From Pseudomonadota bacterium (lineage in GTDB: Bacteria; Pseudomonadota; Gammaproteobacteria; Burkholderiales; Rhodocyclaceae), in the NCBI GenBank assembly GCA_026399515.1, contig JAPLQT010000117.1:240117-304116 (forward strand): a DNA stretch of 64,000 nt, in the 5' to 3' direction. Position numbers and translations under genes: made by a program. Below are positions 48,343-57,062 of this stretch, piece by piece. Position 1 is the stretch's first letter. Each line of letters begins with the position of its first letter. The notes below the pieces were generated by a model, which worked only from the letters and a program-made list of their open reading frames with translations, was not told the origin of the DNA and made no database searches.

Positions 48343-51288
48343 TTACTGGTGCACCACCTTGGCATCGGCAACCTTGCCGGCGGCATGGCAAATCAGGCAC
48401 TGTTCCTTGGTCGCCAGCGCAGCGGCGCGCGGCGCATAGATGGAGCCGCCATTGGCTTTCATATGCGCTGTGGCTGTACTGGTGGTATGGCAGGAGAAGC
48501 AAGCCGAAGTTACCGGCGAGTTCACCAACGTCGTGCCTTCTGCCTGGAACGTACCACCGGCTGGAATCGAAACCGACGTTCCATCGTACTTGCAGAGGTT
48601 GACCGCGGCGGTCGAGGCGTTGAAGCTGAAGCCTTGGCCATAGTTGGTGGCATTGTCCTGGACGACATAAGGCGAGATCGAATACGCACCAAGAGCCGTT
48701 TGAACCGCCGTCGGCGCCGTGGCACAAGTCGTTCCCGAATTGGCTGCACGCGACACCGTTCCGGCTGTGCCATTGTAGAAGCCTTGTCCGACGGTGCTGT
48801 ACAGCATGTTGTCGAACGTGGCATTGAATGTCGCGATGGAAGCGGCAGTCGACGCGTTATTGATGATGCTCGACGATATCGGATTGATAGGCAAGTTGCT
48901 CGACCGTGTATAGATCGTTCCGTAGTTAACCGCATCGGGCAGGTGGCAGGCCTCGCAATTCCTCAAGCCGCCAGGATAGCCGAGCGTAGCGAAATTGTCA
49001 TCGACGTCCGCAGCGTGCCAGGTGAAGGGCACAGTGCGCTTGTTGGCGCCATGGATGCCATGGACGAAGGTGCTGGACGCCGCTGACCACCCGCTGCTGC
49101 TCTGGTTGGGGTTGTGGCAGAAGTTGCAGGTTTGCGCGTCGTTGCGCTGACCCGAGTGGTAGCCCTCTCCCGTGAACACGCCGAGCTTTTCATGGCAGGT
49201 GTTGCAGCGCTCATTCTCCACCAGGATGCGGCGGCTGGTATTGCCCGAGGGAGTGCTGCCACCCGAAGAGACCATCCAGATATTGGGCGCCGCCACGATC
49301 AAACCACCGATCTTGGTCGCCGCAGCGTACGTATATCCCGCGACATTGGTTTGCGTCAGGGGCTGGGTCGCCGGCATCGAATAGGTATAGCCGAGACCTG
49401 CCGTGATCATCTTGGCGGTGGTCGGAATCTTCACGCCGGTCAGCGTCACAGCGTAGTAGCCGTTGGCGTCGGGTGCGCTGATGGTGCCGGCGCCGGTTCC
49501 CGTGGCCGTGCCATTCCAGATGGTCCTGAGATAGCCGCTGACGTTGGCATTGAAGTCGGTTGGCGTGGCGATGCCGTCCTGAGGCACGGCAAAGCGCACA
49601 TACACGCTCGGGCCGCCGACGAAGCCGTCCCACAGTTCGGTCTTGCCCGTGGCGCTATAGGTATTGAAGTCGGCACGCGCGCCATTCTGCAGGATCCGGA
49701 AGGTGACGACAGGCTGCATGCTGGCATTGAGCGTCACACTCTTGAGATCGTAAGTGATCTTGATCGCGCCCGCCGGCAGTCTGTCGTAGGCGGCGATGGA
49801 AGCCGCATTGGTATTTCCGGAAGCGGCTACCGTCGGCGTGGCCAGGATAGCTGCGTTGATCGGCGTAACCGGGATATGTAGGCTGGCAATATCGTCCGGA
49901 GCATGGCAAAGACCGCAACGACTGTCATCGGCCTGGGCCTTGCCGGCGTGACCGAATGTCAGGCCACCGAGCGTGGTGCCCGTGCCGTCGGCGAAGTTGA
50001 TGCCGTCATGGCAGGCGCCGCAAGCGAGGCGGCTGGGCTTGGTCTTCCAGTGGTCGCCGTCCGGGGTCGTGTACTTGGCGGTCGCGGAATTGTCATGGCA
50101 CTTGGTGCAATTGCGCAGATCCTGCGGGAACTTGACGTCGTTAACCAGGACATTGCGAATGTTGTAGTTCTTCTTGACCAGTTCTTCGCCCATGTGGATC
50201 CTGTGGACCCAGCGGGGGAAGGTGACGGCGCTGACGCCGTCGACGTTCGTTGCATTGTCGGCCAATTTGGTTGCCGGGAAATCGCCGGCCGGGAACGGAA
50301 TATTGGCAAAGCCGTAACCCGCCTGGTTGGTATGGCAGACCACGCAGAGGTTGGGATCCTTGCGGCCGTGTAGCAACGTGCCCTTGTGGCAGGATTGGCA
50401 AATCTCGACCCGGGTGATGGTGCGGGTTTCGGTCACCGTACCGCCGTCGGGACGGAAGTCCAGATAAGCGGCAACCGGATTGGTCGAGTTGACCGAGTCC
50501 TTCACGGTGATGCCGTTCGGGGTGTTGGTGCCCGTGCCCGGCATGGCGCCCTGAAGTTGCAGGGCTACGCGATGGGTCATGGCCTTGGCCGCGGCATCAA
50601 AGGCGAGATTCTCGGGTTCGAGCTGTGCCTTGCTTTGGACAGCCGTATACGCCGTGTAATTATTGACGATGCCTTGGGCGTCATTCAGGCTGCGGACGAA
50701 AGTATAAGTGTAGTTGCCGGGGTTGGCGGCATCCTCCACCATCGTGCCCTGATTGTCCGTGGTCGGAGAGCGCGGCGCCGCCGGGTTGGTGCCGGTGGTA
50801 TGGTCGGTCGCGCTCTTGAAGACTGGCGTCGAGGTGACGATATAGGAAACCCACTTGTTCGGGCAAGTCGAGCAGGCACCCGGAACCAGCTTGGCGACTG
50901 AAAAGCCGAAGTTGGCATAGGCGGGAATAGTCGCTGTGCTATTGATGGTATTCAGCGATGCGTAGTTCAGACCGGTAATCGGGTTGCCACTCGCATCCTT
51001 GACGGTGAACTTGACGACAGGCTTGCCATCGGCCGGAATAGAAGCACTGGTGATCTGGGCGGTCCAGTTCATGTTCGCCCATTGGTCAGCCGTCAGATCG
51101 GTGGCCTTGGTTACAGCAATTGCATTGGTGCCATTGGTGCCGTTGGTGCCATTCGTACCGTTGGTGCCATTCGTACCGTTGGCGCCATCGGAACCGCCAC
51201 CACCGCAACCGTGTAGCAGGAACGCAGCGGTCGCGAGCGTAGTCACAAAAAGCGACCACCTTCTCAATTTGCTACTTTGCGTATGCAT
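48343..51288 (-). CDS. OmcA/MtrC-family decaheme c-type lipoprotein B
   Basis: The product is 981 residues from the ATG at 51288, with AAGGAG six bases upstream. The signal peptide ends in the lipobox LLHGC-GGGG, followed by a collagen-like GTN repeat tether. Ten haem motifs are CQSCH, CVVCH, CTKCH, CGACH, CGLCH, then CNTCH, CNFCH, CEACH, CFSCH, CLICH. The domain plan is that of MtrC/OmcA: two beta domains alternating with two pentahaem domains. The expected place is the outer face of the outer membrane. An FNR-type box lies about 140 bp upstream. Confidence 0.92.
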   Translation of the reverse strand: MHTQSSKLRRWSLFVTTLATAAFLLHGCGGGGSDGANGTNGTNGTNGTNGTNGTNAIAVTKATDLTADQWANMNWTAQITSASIPADGKPVVKFTVKDASGNPITGLNYASLNTINSTATIPAYANFGFSVAKLVPGACSTCPNKWVSYIVTSTPVFKSATDHTTGTNPAAPRSPTTDNQGTMVEDAANPGNYTYTFVRSLNDAQGIVNNYTAYTAVQSKAQLEPENLAFDAAAKAMTHRVALQLQGAMPGTGTNTPNGITVKDSVNSTNPVAAYLDFRPDGGTVTETRTITRVEICQSCHKGTLLHGRKDPNLCVVCHTNQAGYGFANIPFPAGDFPATKLADNATNVDGVSAVTFPRWVHRIHMGEELVKKNYNIRNVLVNDVKFPQDLRNCTKCHDNSATAKYTTPDGDHWKTKPSRLACGACHDGINFADGTGTTLGGLTFGHAGKAQADDSRCGLCHAPDDIASLHIPVTPINAAILATPTVAASGNTNAASIAAYDRLPAGAIKITYDLKSVTLNASMQPVVTFRILQNGARADFNTYSATGKTELWDGFVGGPSVYVRFAVPQDGIATPTDFNANVSGYLRTIWNGTATGTGAGTISAPDANGYYAVTLTGVKIPTTAKMITAGLGYTYSMPATQPLTQTNVAGYTYAAATKIGGLIVAAPNIWMVSSGGSTPSGNTSRRILVENERCNTCHEKLGVFTGEGYHSGQRNDAQTCNFCHNPNQSSSGWSAASSTFVHGIHGANKRTVPFTWHAADVDDNFATLGYPGGLRNCEACHLPDAVNYGTIYTRSSNLPINPISSSIINNASTAASIATFNATFDNMLYSTVGQGFYNGTAGTVSRAANSGTTCATAPTAVQTALGAYSISPYVVQDNATNYGQGFSFNASTAAVNLCKYDGTSVSIPAGGTFQAEGTTLVNSPVTSACFSCHTTSTATAHMKANGGSIYAPRAAALATKEQCLICHAAGKVADAKVVHQ
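51119..51186 (-). repeat. 9-bp tandem repeat encoding Gly-Thr-Asn units in lipoprotein B
   Basis: About seven degenerate copies of a 9-bp unit (plus-strand GGTGCCATT/GGTGCCGTT/CGTACCGTT) encode GANGTNGTN..., placed a few residues after the lipidated Cys. It forms a flexible tether. Confidence 0.85.
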
Positions 51289-51547
51289 GTCCATCTCCTT
51301 GATATTTCCAAAATCGAAAGATAACTCTCAATCAACACAATCACAAAAACGAAACCATTTGGCGCGCCCGTAGCGCAGCTTTACATTTGGTCACGATTCT
51401 CTCGCAGACAGATTTATGAGCGTTGATATAGGTCAATGCCAATTGGAATTTCTCGCAGATGTCCGATGAAAATTGGAACTATTCACACTTGTCTCGCCAT
51501 TGAAATCCATGGCATCGATATGGTTAACGATTGGGCACTGGCGGATA
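51289..51547. other. Intergenic region upstream of lipoprotein gene B
   Basis: No gene is seen in the 51289-51662 gap. It holds the promoter region of gene B, with a GATTCT element at 51395, an FNR-type box at 51423-51436, and the terminator of gene C at its far end. Confidence 0.6.
51423..51436 (-). promoter_or_regulatory. FNR/ANR-type box upstream of decaheme gene B
   Basis: TTGATATAGGTCAA matches TTGAT-N4-ATCAA at nine of ten positions. A GATTCT element (GAGAAT-type -10 on the minus strand) begins 28 bp toward the gene, giving class II activator spacing. Confidence 0.7.
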
Positions 51548-51585
51548 AAAAACCCGGGGGCGTTACCGCCTCCGGGTTTTCTTTT
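51548..51585 (-). terminator. Rho-independent terminator after decaheme gene C
   Basis: The stem AACCCGG-GGGCG / CGCC-T-CCGGGTT (51551-51577) with loop TTAC is flanked by A-rich and T-rich sequence on both sides, so it can work in either direction. It lies about 85 bp past the stop of gene C. Confidence 0.75.
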
Positions 51586-51662
51586 CCTGCGCTTGCCCGG
51601 GCAGGATGTTCTCCGCCCGGGCATTGTTGTTACTTGCTTGGATCAGGCATTGCGCCTGTCGC

Positions 51663-54572
51663 CTAGTACCAAGGTGCAGACCAAGGGGCCGTCGCCGGGT
51701 TATGCGCATCCTTGATCCTGAGTTGCGGGATGCTGGCGGCCGGTCCGTGGCAAGTCAGACACTGCTCCTTCTGGTTGACTGCGGCGCTGCGCGGCTTGTA
51801 GAACGAGCCGAAGCCGCTGGTCGTGATGTGGGTAAGTGCCGTAGCGTCGTCGTGGCAGGCGGTACATGCCGCGGCGATCGGCGACGCGACCAGGTTGTTG
51901 CCCGGGGTCGTCTGCGCGACGAGCGCGTTGGTGGCCGGATTGATGCTGTTGCCGGTGCCGAAGTCGGTCACGCCGTCCACCTTGAAGTTCAGGCTGTCGG
52001 TCGCGCTGGTGGCGCCGCCGTAGGCCCATTTGCCGCTGCCGATTGGCGCTGCCTGCGGGAAGACGTAGGCGGTGGCGCTGGTCGGACTCGGTTTGCCGGT
52101 CGCCTGCTGGACGTACAGCATGTTGTCGACTATCGTCTTGCCGGCACTGTCTTTCGCCGTGTATTGGCTGGCGCTGAAGTCATAGGTTCCCGGCAGATGG
52201 CAGGTTTCGCAGTTCTTCAACACGCCCGGATAGTTGACGTTCGAGTAATTATCCGTCTTGGAAACCGCATGCCAAGTGAAGGGAACATCGCGCATGGCAG
52301 CGCCGGAGAGCGTCTTCTTGGCGCCGTGGATACCATGTACCCAGACCCGGAAGGACGCGGTCCAGCCCGTGCTGCCGCCCTGATTCGGCGTATGGCAGGC
52401 GGCGCACATGGCGATGCTGTATCCGCCCGTGTGGAAGTAAGGCGAAGTGCCGAGACGGTCATGGCAAGTGTTGCACTTGGCTTCGTCGAAAATCACCCGC
52501 CGGGCAACGTTGGGCTTGCCATCGGGGGTATTGCCGGTCGCCGCCATCATGGCCGGGACGCCGGGAACGACGCCGCCAAGATCCGTCAGGCCGTCCTGGA
52601 TGAAGCTATCCTTCAACATCGCCGTGACCATCTTCGCGTCGGCCGGCAACTGCATGGTGTGACCCGGGGTCACGGTCGTGCCGCGAATGCCGGTGCTGGT
52701 GACTCTGAGGTAGGCCGTATAGGTGTTGGTGGCGGCATCCTTGACGCTCAAGCCGTTGCCCGCCCACAGGTCATTCAAGAATAACGAGTCATGACCACTG
52801 TTCCAGTCGCTGGGCGCGGCAATACCATCCTGGCCGGTTGCGTAGATCAACATGAAGTTCGGCCCGGCACCGCCCAGAGGATTGGTCGTCGCATCGTAAC
52901 TACCCCTGCTGGTGAAGCCCGTCAGCATTTTTGCACCGGGACTATAGGTGTTGAACTTGACCGGGGTGCCATCCTTGAGGATCTGGAAGTCGACATTGAC
53001 ATACCTGTTGCTGTCGATGGTCACGCCGCTGATCTTGTAGGCGAAGCTGGACACACCCGCCTTGACGACCGGATTGTGCGAACTGGCGATGGTGGTCTTG
53101 TGGTATTCCGGGATATTCGTCGCGTCATGACAGAGTTTGCACTGCGTGTCATCGGCTTTTCCGCCGCCGACGTGGCCGAAGGGCGAAGTGGTCAGGCCGT
53201 TGGCTGCGTCGCCCAGGGTCAGTCCTTTGCCGGTGGCGAAGTTGATGCCGTCGTGGCAGGAACCGCAGGCGGTGCGGCTGGGAACGTTCTTCCAGTTGTC
53301 GGCCTGAGCGGCTTTGCCATTATCGTGGCACTTGGTGCAATTGCGCGGATCCTGCGGGAAACCGGTGCCGGTCACCGCGCCCGTAACGGGATCCTGATAA
53401 CGCGCCACCACGGCGTTCACCTGATAATTCTGGGTGAGCTCCTTGCCCATGTGGATGCGGTGGAACATGATCTTGGCATCCAGCACGTTGTTGGTATTGA
53501 AGTCGGTGGTGCCCGGGTTGTGGCACATCACGCAATAATTGGTGTTGCCGCGTCCGCCGTGGCCGGGATTTGTGCCATGGCATTCCTGGCAGTTTTCAGA
53601 AGCCACCACTTTCTTCGCGGTGGCGGGTGTCTTGCCGTCGCTGGCCGTGACGACAGTCACCTTGCCGCTGGCATCGACGGTAAAGTCTATCGTCGGATCG
53701 CCGCCATTGGACCTTGCCTTGGTCACCGGGTCGGTGTAGCACAATTGCAGTCCGATGCGATAGATGGTCTTGCCGTCCTTGACGAGTACCTGGCCGTTGT
53801 TGGCGACTTTGCCGACCGACACGTTCCTGACGTCAACCGCGTCGGCCATGTTCAACGGGGTGGTCACATCCGTCGCGAACATGTAGGTGTAGGTCTTGGC
53901 AGCCGCGTCTTCCTTCAGGATGCCGACGATACGGTTGGCCGGATTGGTCTCGGCGTCAGCCGGATTGGCGAACAAACCCGTGCTGGTCGTGCCGTCCGAC
54001 TTGGTGATCGTGGTCAGCAGCGTCGGCAAAGGATCGACAGTGCCTTCAACGGCGCCGTAACGATACTTGGGCGCCGTGGCCGTCCCGCGGTTGGTCTTCA
54101 GGTCGATGTTCTTGTCCAGGTAGCGTTGACGGGAAATGAGGTTCTGCCAGGTGCTCGGGCTGCCGTCCGTCGGTTGGACCAGCTTGGCAATGGCGACGCC
54201 CTTCACGTTGCCGCCGCTGCAATTCGCGTCAGCCGCCAAAGCCGCCGCCGAAGCCGCAGATGACGTAGTCGCCGCCAGTCCGGCGGAACTGACCAGGGTC
54301 AGGCCGGAGACATGGTTGAGATTCGTGTCGAGTATCTTGAACGTCACCACGGGTGGGCTGTTCACCGTGATCCCGACTATCGCTGCGCCTGCCGCCGGAG
54401 GAAGCGCGGCCAGCGTGGTTGTTGTGGTCGCCGCCACTGTCGTGGTGGTCGCCGCCGGAGTATCGGTGGAGCTGCTGCCACCACCGCCGCAACCCTGTAG
54501 CAATAACCCGGTTGCCGCAAGTGTAGTCACAAGGAGTGACCACCTTCTCAATGTGTTGTTTTGCGTTTGCAT
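51663..54572 (-). CDS. OmcA/MtrC-family decaheme c-type lipoprotein C
   Basis: The product is 969 residues from the ATG at 54572, placed six bases after AAGGGAG; an ATG at 54578 is too close to it. The lipobox is LLLQGC-GGGG, then a Ser/Thr/Ala-rich tether. Ten haem motifs are CQECH, CVMCH, CTKCH, CGSCH, CKLCH, then CNTCH, CAACH, CETCH, CTACH, CLTCH. The signal peptide and many haem-flanking segments match protein B (NCTKCHDN, KCNTCH, NCE-CHLP), so B and C are paralogues. It is probably the surface partner of the MtrAB conduit directly upstream. Confidence 0.93.
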   Translation of the reverse strand: MQTQNNTLRRWSLLVTTLAATGLLLQGCGGGGSSSTDTPAATTTTVAATTTTTLAALPPAAGAAIVGITVNSPPVVTFKILDTNLNHVSGLTLVSSAGLAATTSSAASAAALAADANCSGGNVKGVAIAKLVQPTDGSPSTWQNLISRQRYLDKNIDLKTNRGTATAPKYRYGAVEGTVDPLPTLLTTITKSDGTTSTGLFANPADAETNPANRIVGILKEDAAAKTYTYMFATDVTTPLNMADAVDVRNVSVGKVANNGQVLVKDGKTIYRIGLQLCYTDPVTKARSNGGDPTIDFTVDASGKVTVVTASDGKTPATAKKVVASENCQECHGTNPGHGGRGNTNYCVMCHNPGTTDFNTNNVLDAKIMFHRIHMGKELTQNYQVNAVVARYQDPVTGAVTGTGFPQDPRNCTKCHDNGKAAQADNWKNVPSRTACGSCHDGINFATGKGLTLGDAANGLTTSPFGHVGGGKADDTQCKLCHDATNIPEYHKTTIASSHNPVVKAGVSSFAYKISGVTIDSNRYVNVDFQILKDGTPVKFNTYSPGAKMLTGFTSRGSYDATTNPLGGAGPNFMLIYATGQDGIAAPSDWNSGHDSLFLNDLWAGNGLSVKDAATNTYTAYLRVTSTGIRGTTVTPGHTMQLPADAKMVTAMLKDSFIQDGLTDLGGVVPGVPAMMAATGNTPDGKPNVARRVIFDEAKCNTCHDRLGTSPYFHTGGYSIAMCAACHTPNQGGSTGWTASFRVWVHGIHGAKKTLSGAAMRDVPFTWHAVSKTDNYSNVNYPGVLKNCETCHLPGTYDFSASQYTAKDSAGKTIVDNMLYVQQATGKPSPTSATAYVFPQAAPIGSGKWAYGGATSATDSLNFKVDGVTDFGTGNSINPATNALVAQTTPGNNLVASPIAAACTACHDDATALTHITTSGFGSFYKPRSAAVNQKEQCLTCHGPAASIPQLRIKDAHNPATAPWSAPWY

Positions 54573-54749
54573 AGCCATCTCCCTTAATTTTCCCACCCAA
54601 AAAAACTCAACCACCACCAGGAATACTCTGAAAAGATTTATTCAGCTTTCCGCTCCGTGCCCCGACAACTCCACGACGGCTTGCTTGTGTAAGTGGCTTG
54701 GGCACAATCTCACAGGTGCCGATTCTGATGCGAGCATGACATCGGCACG

Positions 54750-54763
54750 TTGATGTAGGTCAA
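54750..54763 (-). promoter_or_regulatory. FNR/ANR-type box upstream of decaheme gene C
   Basis: TTGATGTAGGTCAA, nine of ten to consensus. The GATTCT element begins 29 bp toward the gene at 54721, the same layout as at mtrA and gene B. Confidence 0.75.
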
Positions 54764-54810
54764 GACTCTTGCCTATAGGCAGAGCTTATGTCGTTAGAAG
54801 GGGATTAGAT

Positions 54811-54839
54811 GACCACGCCCCGGAGTATGGAGCGTGGTC
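54811..54839 (-). terminator. Hairpin after the MtrB-like gene
   Basis: GACCACGC / GCGTGGTC (54811-54818 with 54832-54839) forms an 8-bp stem 12 bp past the stop codon. No T run follows, so it may only attenuate transcription or protect the mRNA end. Confidence 0.4.
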
Positions 54840-54850
54840 GGAAGCAGGCT

Positions 54851-57046
54851 TTACTTCAGCTTGTAGATATACGAGGCGCCGAGGTAGGTAACGTTCTGGT
54901 TGGGTTGCAACGTGACGCTGCTGTTGTCGGAATAGACGAAGGGAATGCCGTTGTATCCCCAGGTCCATTCGTCAAGCTTGGCGCGTTGATGCACCAGATC
55001 GATGCGGATGTCGGCGTCTTTCTCCAGTGCATACTTGCCGAAGAGCTTCAGGCTGGTCAGGCGATACTTGACATCCGGCAGGCCTCCCCCGAACAGCGCG
55101 GCGCCGTTGCTCATACTCTGTTGATAGCGATTGTTGTCGTTGAGGTAGGACAGGTCAGCGCCAACGTCGAGCTTGGCGGAATATTTGCCGACCACGCCGA
55201 GGCCCACGGCGGTGTTGAGATTTTCCAACTCGGCCAGATAGCCGGTGGAGTGGTCGATGTGCAGCATCTGCCTGCCCTGGGTCCAGTAGCCGGTCAGCTT
55301 CCAGGCATCGGAAAGTTTCCAGGCGGCGTCGACGCCGTACGATCGCATACCGGTATCGCGCAGACCTTTTTCGGTCGGCGCGGTATAGGTATCCTTGCCG
55401 TCTTCCAGCATGAATTGCAGCGAGACCGCCTCTATCGGGCTCCAGTTCGCCGATGCTTTCAGCTTGTCGCGGTTCCGATCTTCCAGTGTCATCGGGAAAG
55501 CGCCGTAACGATTGTAGATGGCGGCGTCGGAGACAGAGGGGAAACCGGCGCCCGGCAACACGCTGAGCCAGTTCGATCCCTCACGCTTGGCGGAAACCAG
55601 GCTCATGCCACCATTCAAGGTTTCGCTGAAGGTGTGACGTAGCTCGGCGCGATAACCCAACTCGCGCGTATCCTCGCGCAAAGCCGAAAGGCCGTCTATG
55701 ACGGTGGTGTTGACCGGACGATCGCGCTTGACCGACTGGTAGTCGATGCCGATGACCGCCCTGAACTCGTTTGGCAATTGGTAGTTCGCCTCCACCTTGC
55801 CGGTGACTTTCTTCGATGAAAACTGCGTATTGGTGTAGAAATTAGCCGGAATCGTCGCCAGCCCGGTCAGGTTGTACATGGCCAGCGGCGTCTTGTCTTC
55901 CTTGTCTTCGTAACGCAGATTGGCGAGCAGCGACAATTTCGCCATGGGCTTCGCGCTCAGCCCGAGCTGAGCCAGAGTGCTATTCACCTCGCCGCCGAGA
56001 TTGGCAAGGCCGGCCGGCGCGCCCGCCAGACCGCTGGCGGTGTAGTCGCGGTCCTGGGTGGCATGGGTGTAGGCAAGCTTGAAATTCGCGCGGGTGGTCG
56101 GCGTGTAGGCATAGCTGCCGGTCAGCGAGAACTGGTGTGCCTGATTGTCCGGCGGCAGTGCCATGGGCTGTTGCAGGAAGCCTTTCAACGTGGCATCCGG
56201 CGCGGCGAACAGCGAGCCATTGGAGTTCCACAGATTGCCGTTGATGGTGGGACTGAGGGAACCATTCGAGTTAGTGAAAAACGAGCCGTAGTAGCCGCCG
56301 CTCACCATCAGCTTCTCGCCTGAATAATTCAGCTTGGCTTCGAACTGCTTGGTCGATGTATTGGTCGGCTCGGGCAACATCAGCATCGCCGTATTGGTGT
56401 TGGGCAAGAGCGTCCCGGCAGCGGCGCCGCAGGTGTTGCGCAGGGCGGCAAAAGCGCCGCAGGCGATGCCGCGACCGGAGAGGCGAGCGCCGTCCTTGTC
56501 CTCGTTCTTGAAGCTGGCCTCGAATTGCAGGTTGGGCGTGAACCATTTTTCGGTGCTGAGGGTGATGCCCTTGCGCTGGAGGTCGAGGTTCAGGTCATAT
56601 CCCTTGCCCGGTGCGGCCAGGCTCGTGACGCCGGGTGTGGTGGTGCCGGGATTCAGCATGCCGGTATTGATAGTGCGCGGATCATGGCGGGTGATCTCGT
56701 TGAATTCCGCCGAAAGTTTCCAGTCGCCCTGCTTGATGTAGCTCGCGTTGAGTTCGCGGTTGTCCAGGCCGAGGTCGCGGCCCTGGAGGATCTTCCAGGT
56801 ACCGCTCTCATCGTCGCGCTTGATGTAATCGATGTCGAGCAGCAGATGACTGCCGCCGCTGCGCAAACCGCTGTATTGGCCGACCAGGGAACGGTTGTCG
56901 CCACCAACGGCGGCAACGCCGACGCTGATCGAACTGTCGGGTTTGACGAGAGCATCCACTTCGTCACTGGCGTGTACCGGAGCGAAGGCCGCCAGCAAGG
57001 ACAGGGCCAGAATTTTTTGAACGAATGTGAAGTTTGGTTGGTTCAT
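54851..57046 (-). CDS. mtrB: MtrB/PioB-family outer-membrane beta-barrel
   Basis: The product is 731 residues from the ATG at 57046, preceded by GGGGTGA. The signal peptide ends PVHA-SDEVD. The chain then alternates short polar and amphipathic strands typical of the 26-strand MtrB barrel, starting SISVGVAAVGGDNRSLVGQYSGL and ending GASYIYKLK. It encloses the MtrA haem wire across the outer membrane. The mature N terminus has no CXXC pair, unlike Shewanella MtrB; the only Cys pair is in a loop (CGAFAALRNTC). It follows mtrA by 16 bp. Confidence 0.92.
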   Translation of the reverse strand: MNQPNFTFVQKILALSLLAAFAPVHASDEVDALVKPDSSISVGVAAVGGDNRSLVGQYSGLRSGGSHLLLDIDYIKRDDESGTWKILQGRDLGLDNRELNASYIKQGDWKLSAEFNEITRHDPRTINTGMLNPGTTTPGVTSLAAPGKGYDLNLDLQRKGITLSTEKWFTPNLQFEASFKNEDKDGARLSGRGIACGAFAALRNTCGAAAGTLLPNTNTAMLMLPEPTNTSTKQFEAKLNYSGEKLMVSGGYYGSFFTNSNGSLSPTINGNLWNSNGSLFAAPDATLKGFLQQPMALPPDNQAHQFSLTGSYAYTPTTRANFKLAYTHATQDRDYTASGLAGAPAGLANLGGEVNSTLAQLGLSAKPMAKLSLLANLRYEDKEDKTPLAMYNLTGLATIPANFYTNTQFSSKKVTGKVEANYQLPNEFRAVIGIDYQSVKRDRPVNTTVIDGLSALREDTRELGYRAELRHTFSETLNGGMSLVSAKREGSNWLSVLPGAGFPSVSDAAIYNRYGAFPMTLEDRNRDKLKASANWSPIEAVSLQFMLEDGKDTYTAPTEKGLRDTGMRSYGVDAAWKLSDAWKLTGYWTQGRQMLHIDHSTGYLAELENLNTAVGLGVVGKYSAKLDVGADLSYLNDNNRYQQSMSNGAALFGGGLPDVKYRLTSLKLFGKYALEKDADIRIDLVHQRAKLDEWTWGYNGIPFVYSDNSSVTLQPNQNVTYLGASYIYKLK

Positions 57047-57062
57047 ATCGGTCACCCCGCTC

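Larger units (their letters stand above)
54618..54850. other. Intergenic region between mtrB-like gene and decaheme gene C
   Basis: This holds the gene C promoter region (GATTCT at 54721, FNR-type box at 54750-54763) and a hairpin after the beta-barrel gene. No coding sequence is evident. Confidence 0.6.

Noticed and set aside
51119-51186. Short tandem repeats that at first look CRISPR-like
   Set aside because: The units are 9 bp, contiguous without spacers, and encode a Gly-Thr-Asn tether.
52791-54263. 490-codon plus-strand frame opposite decaheme gene C
   Set aside because: Antisense shadow; haem motifs, lipobox and Shine-Dalgarno support the minus-strand gene.
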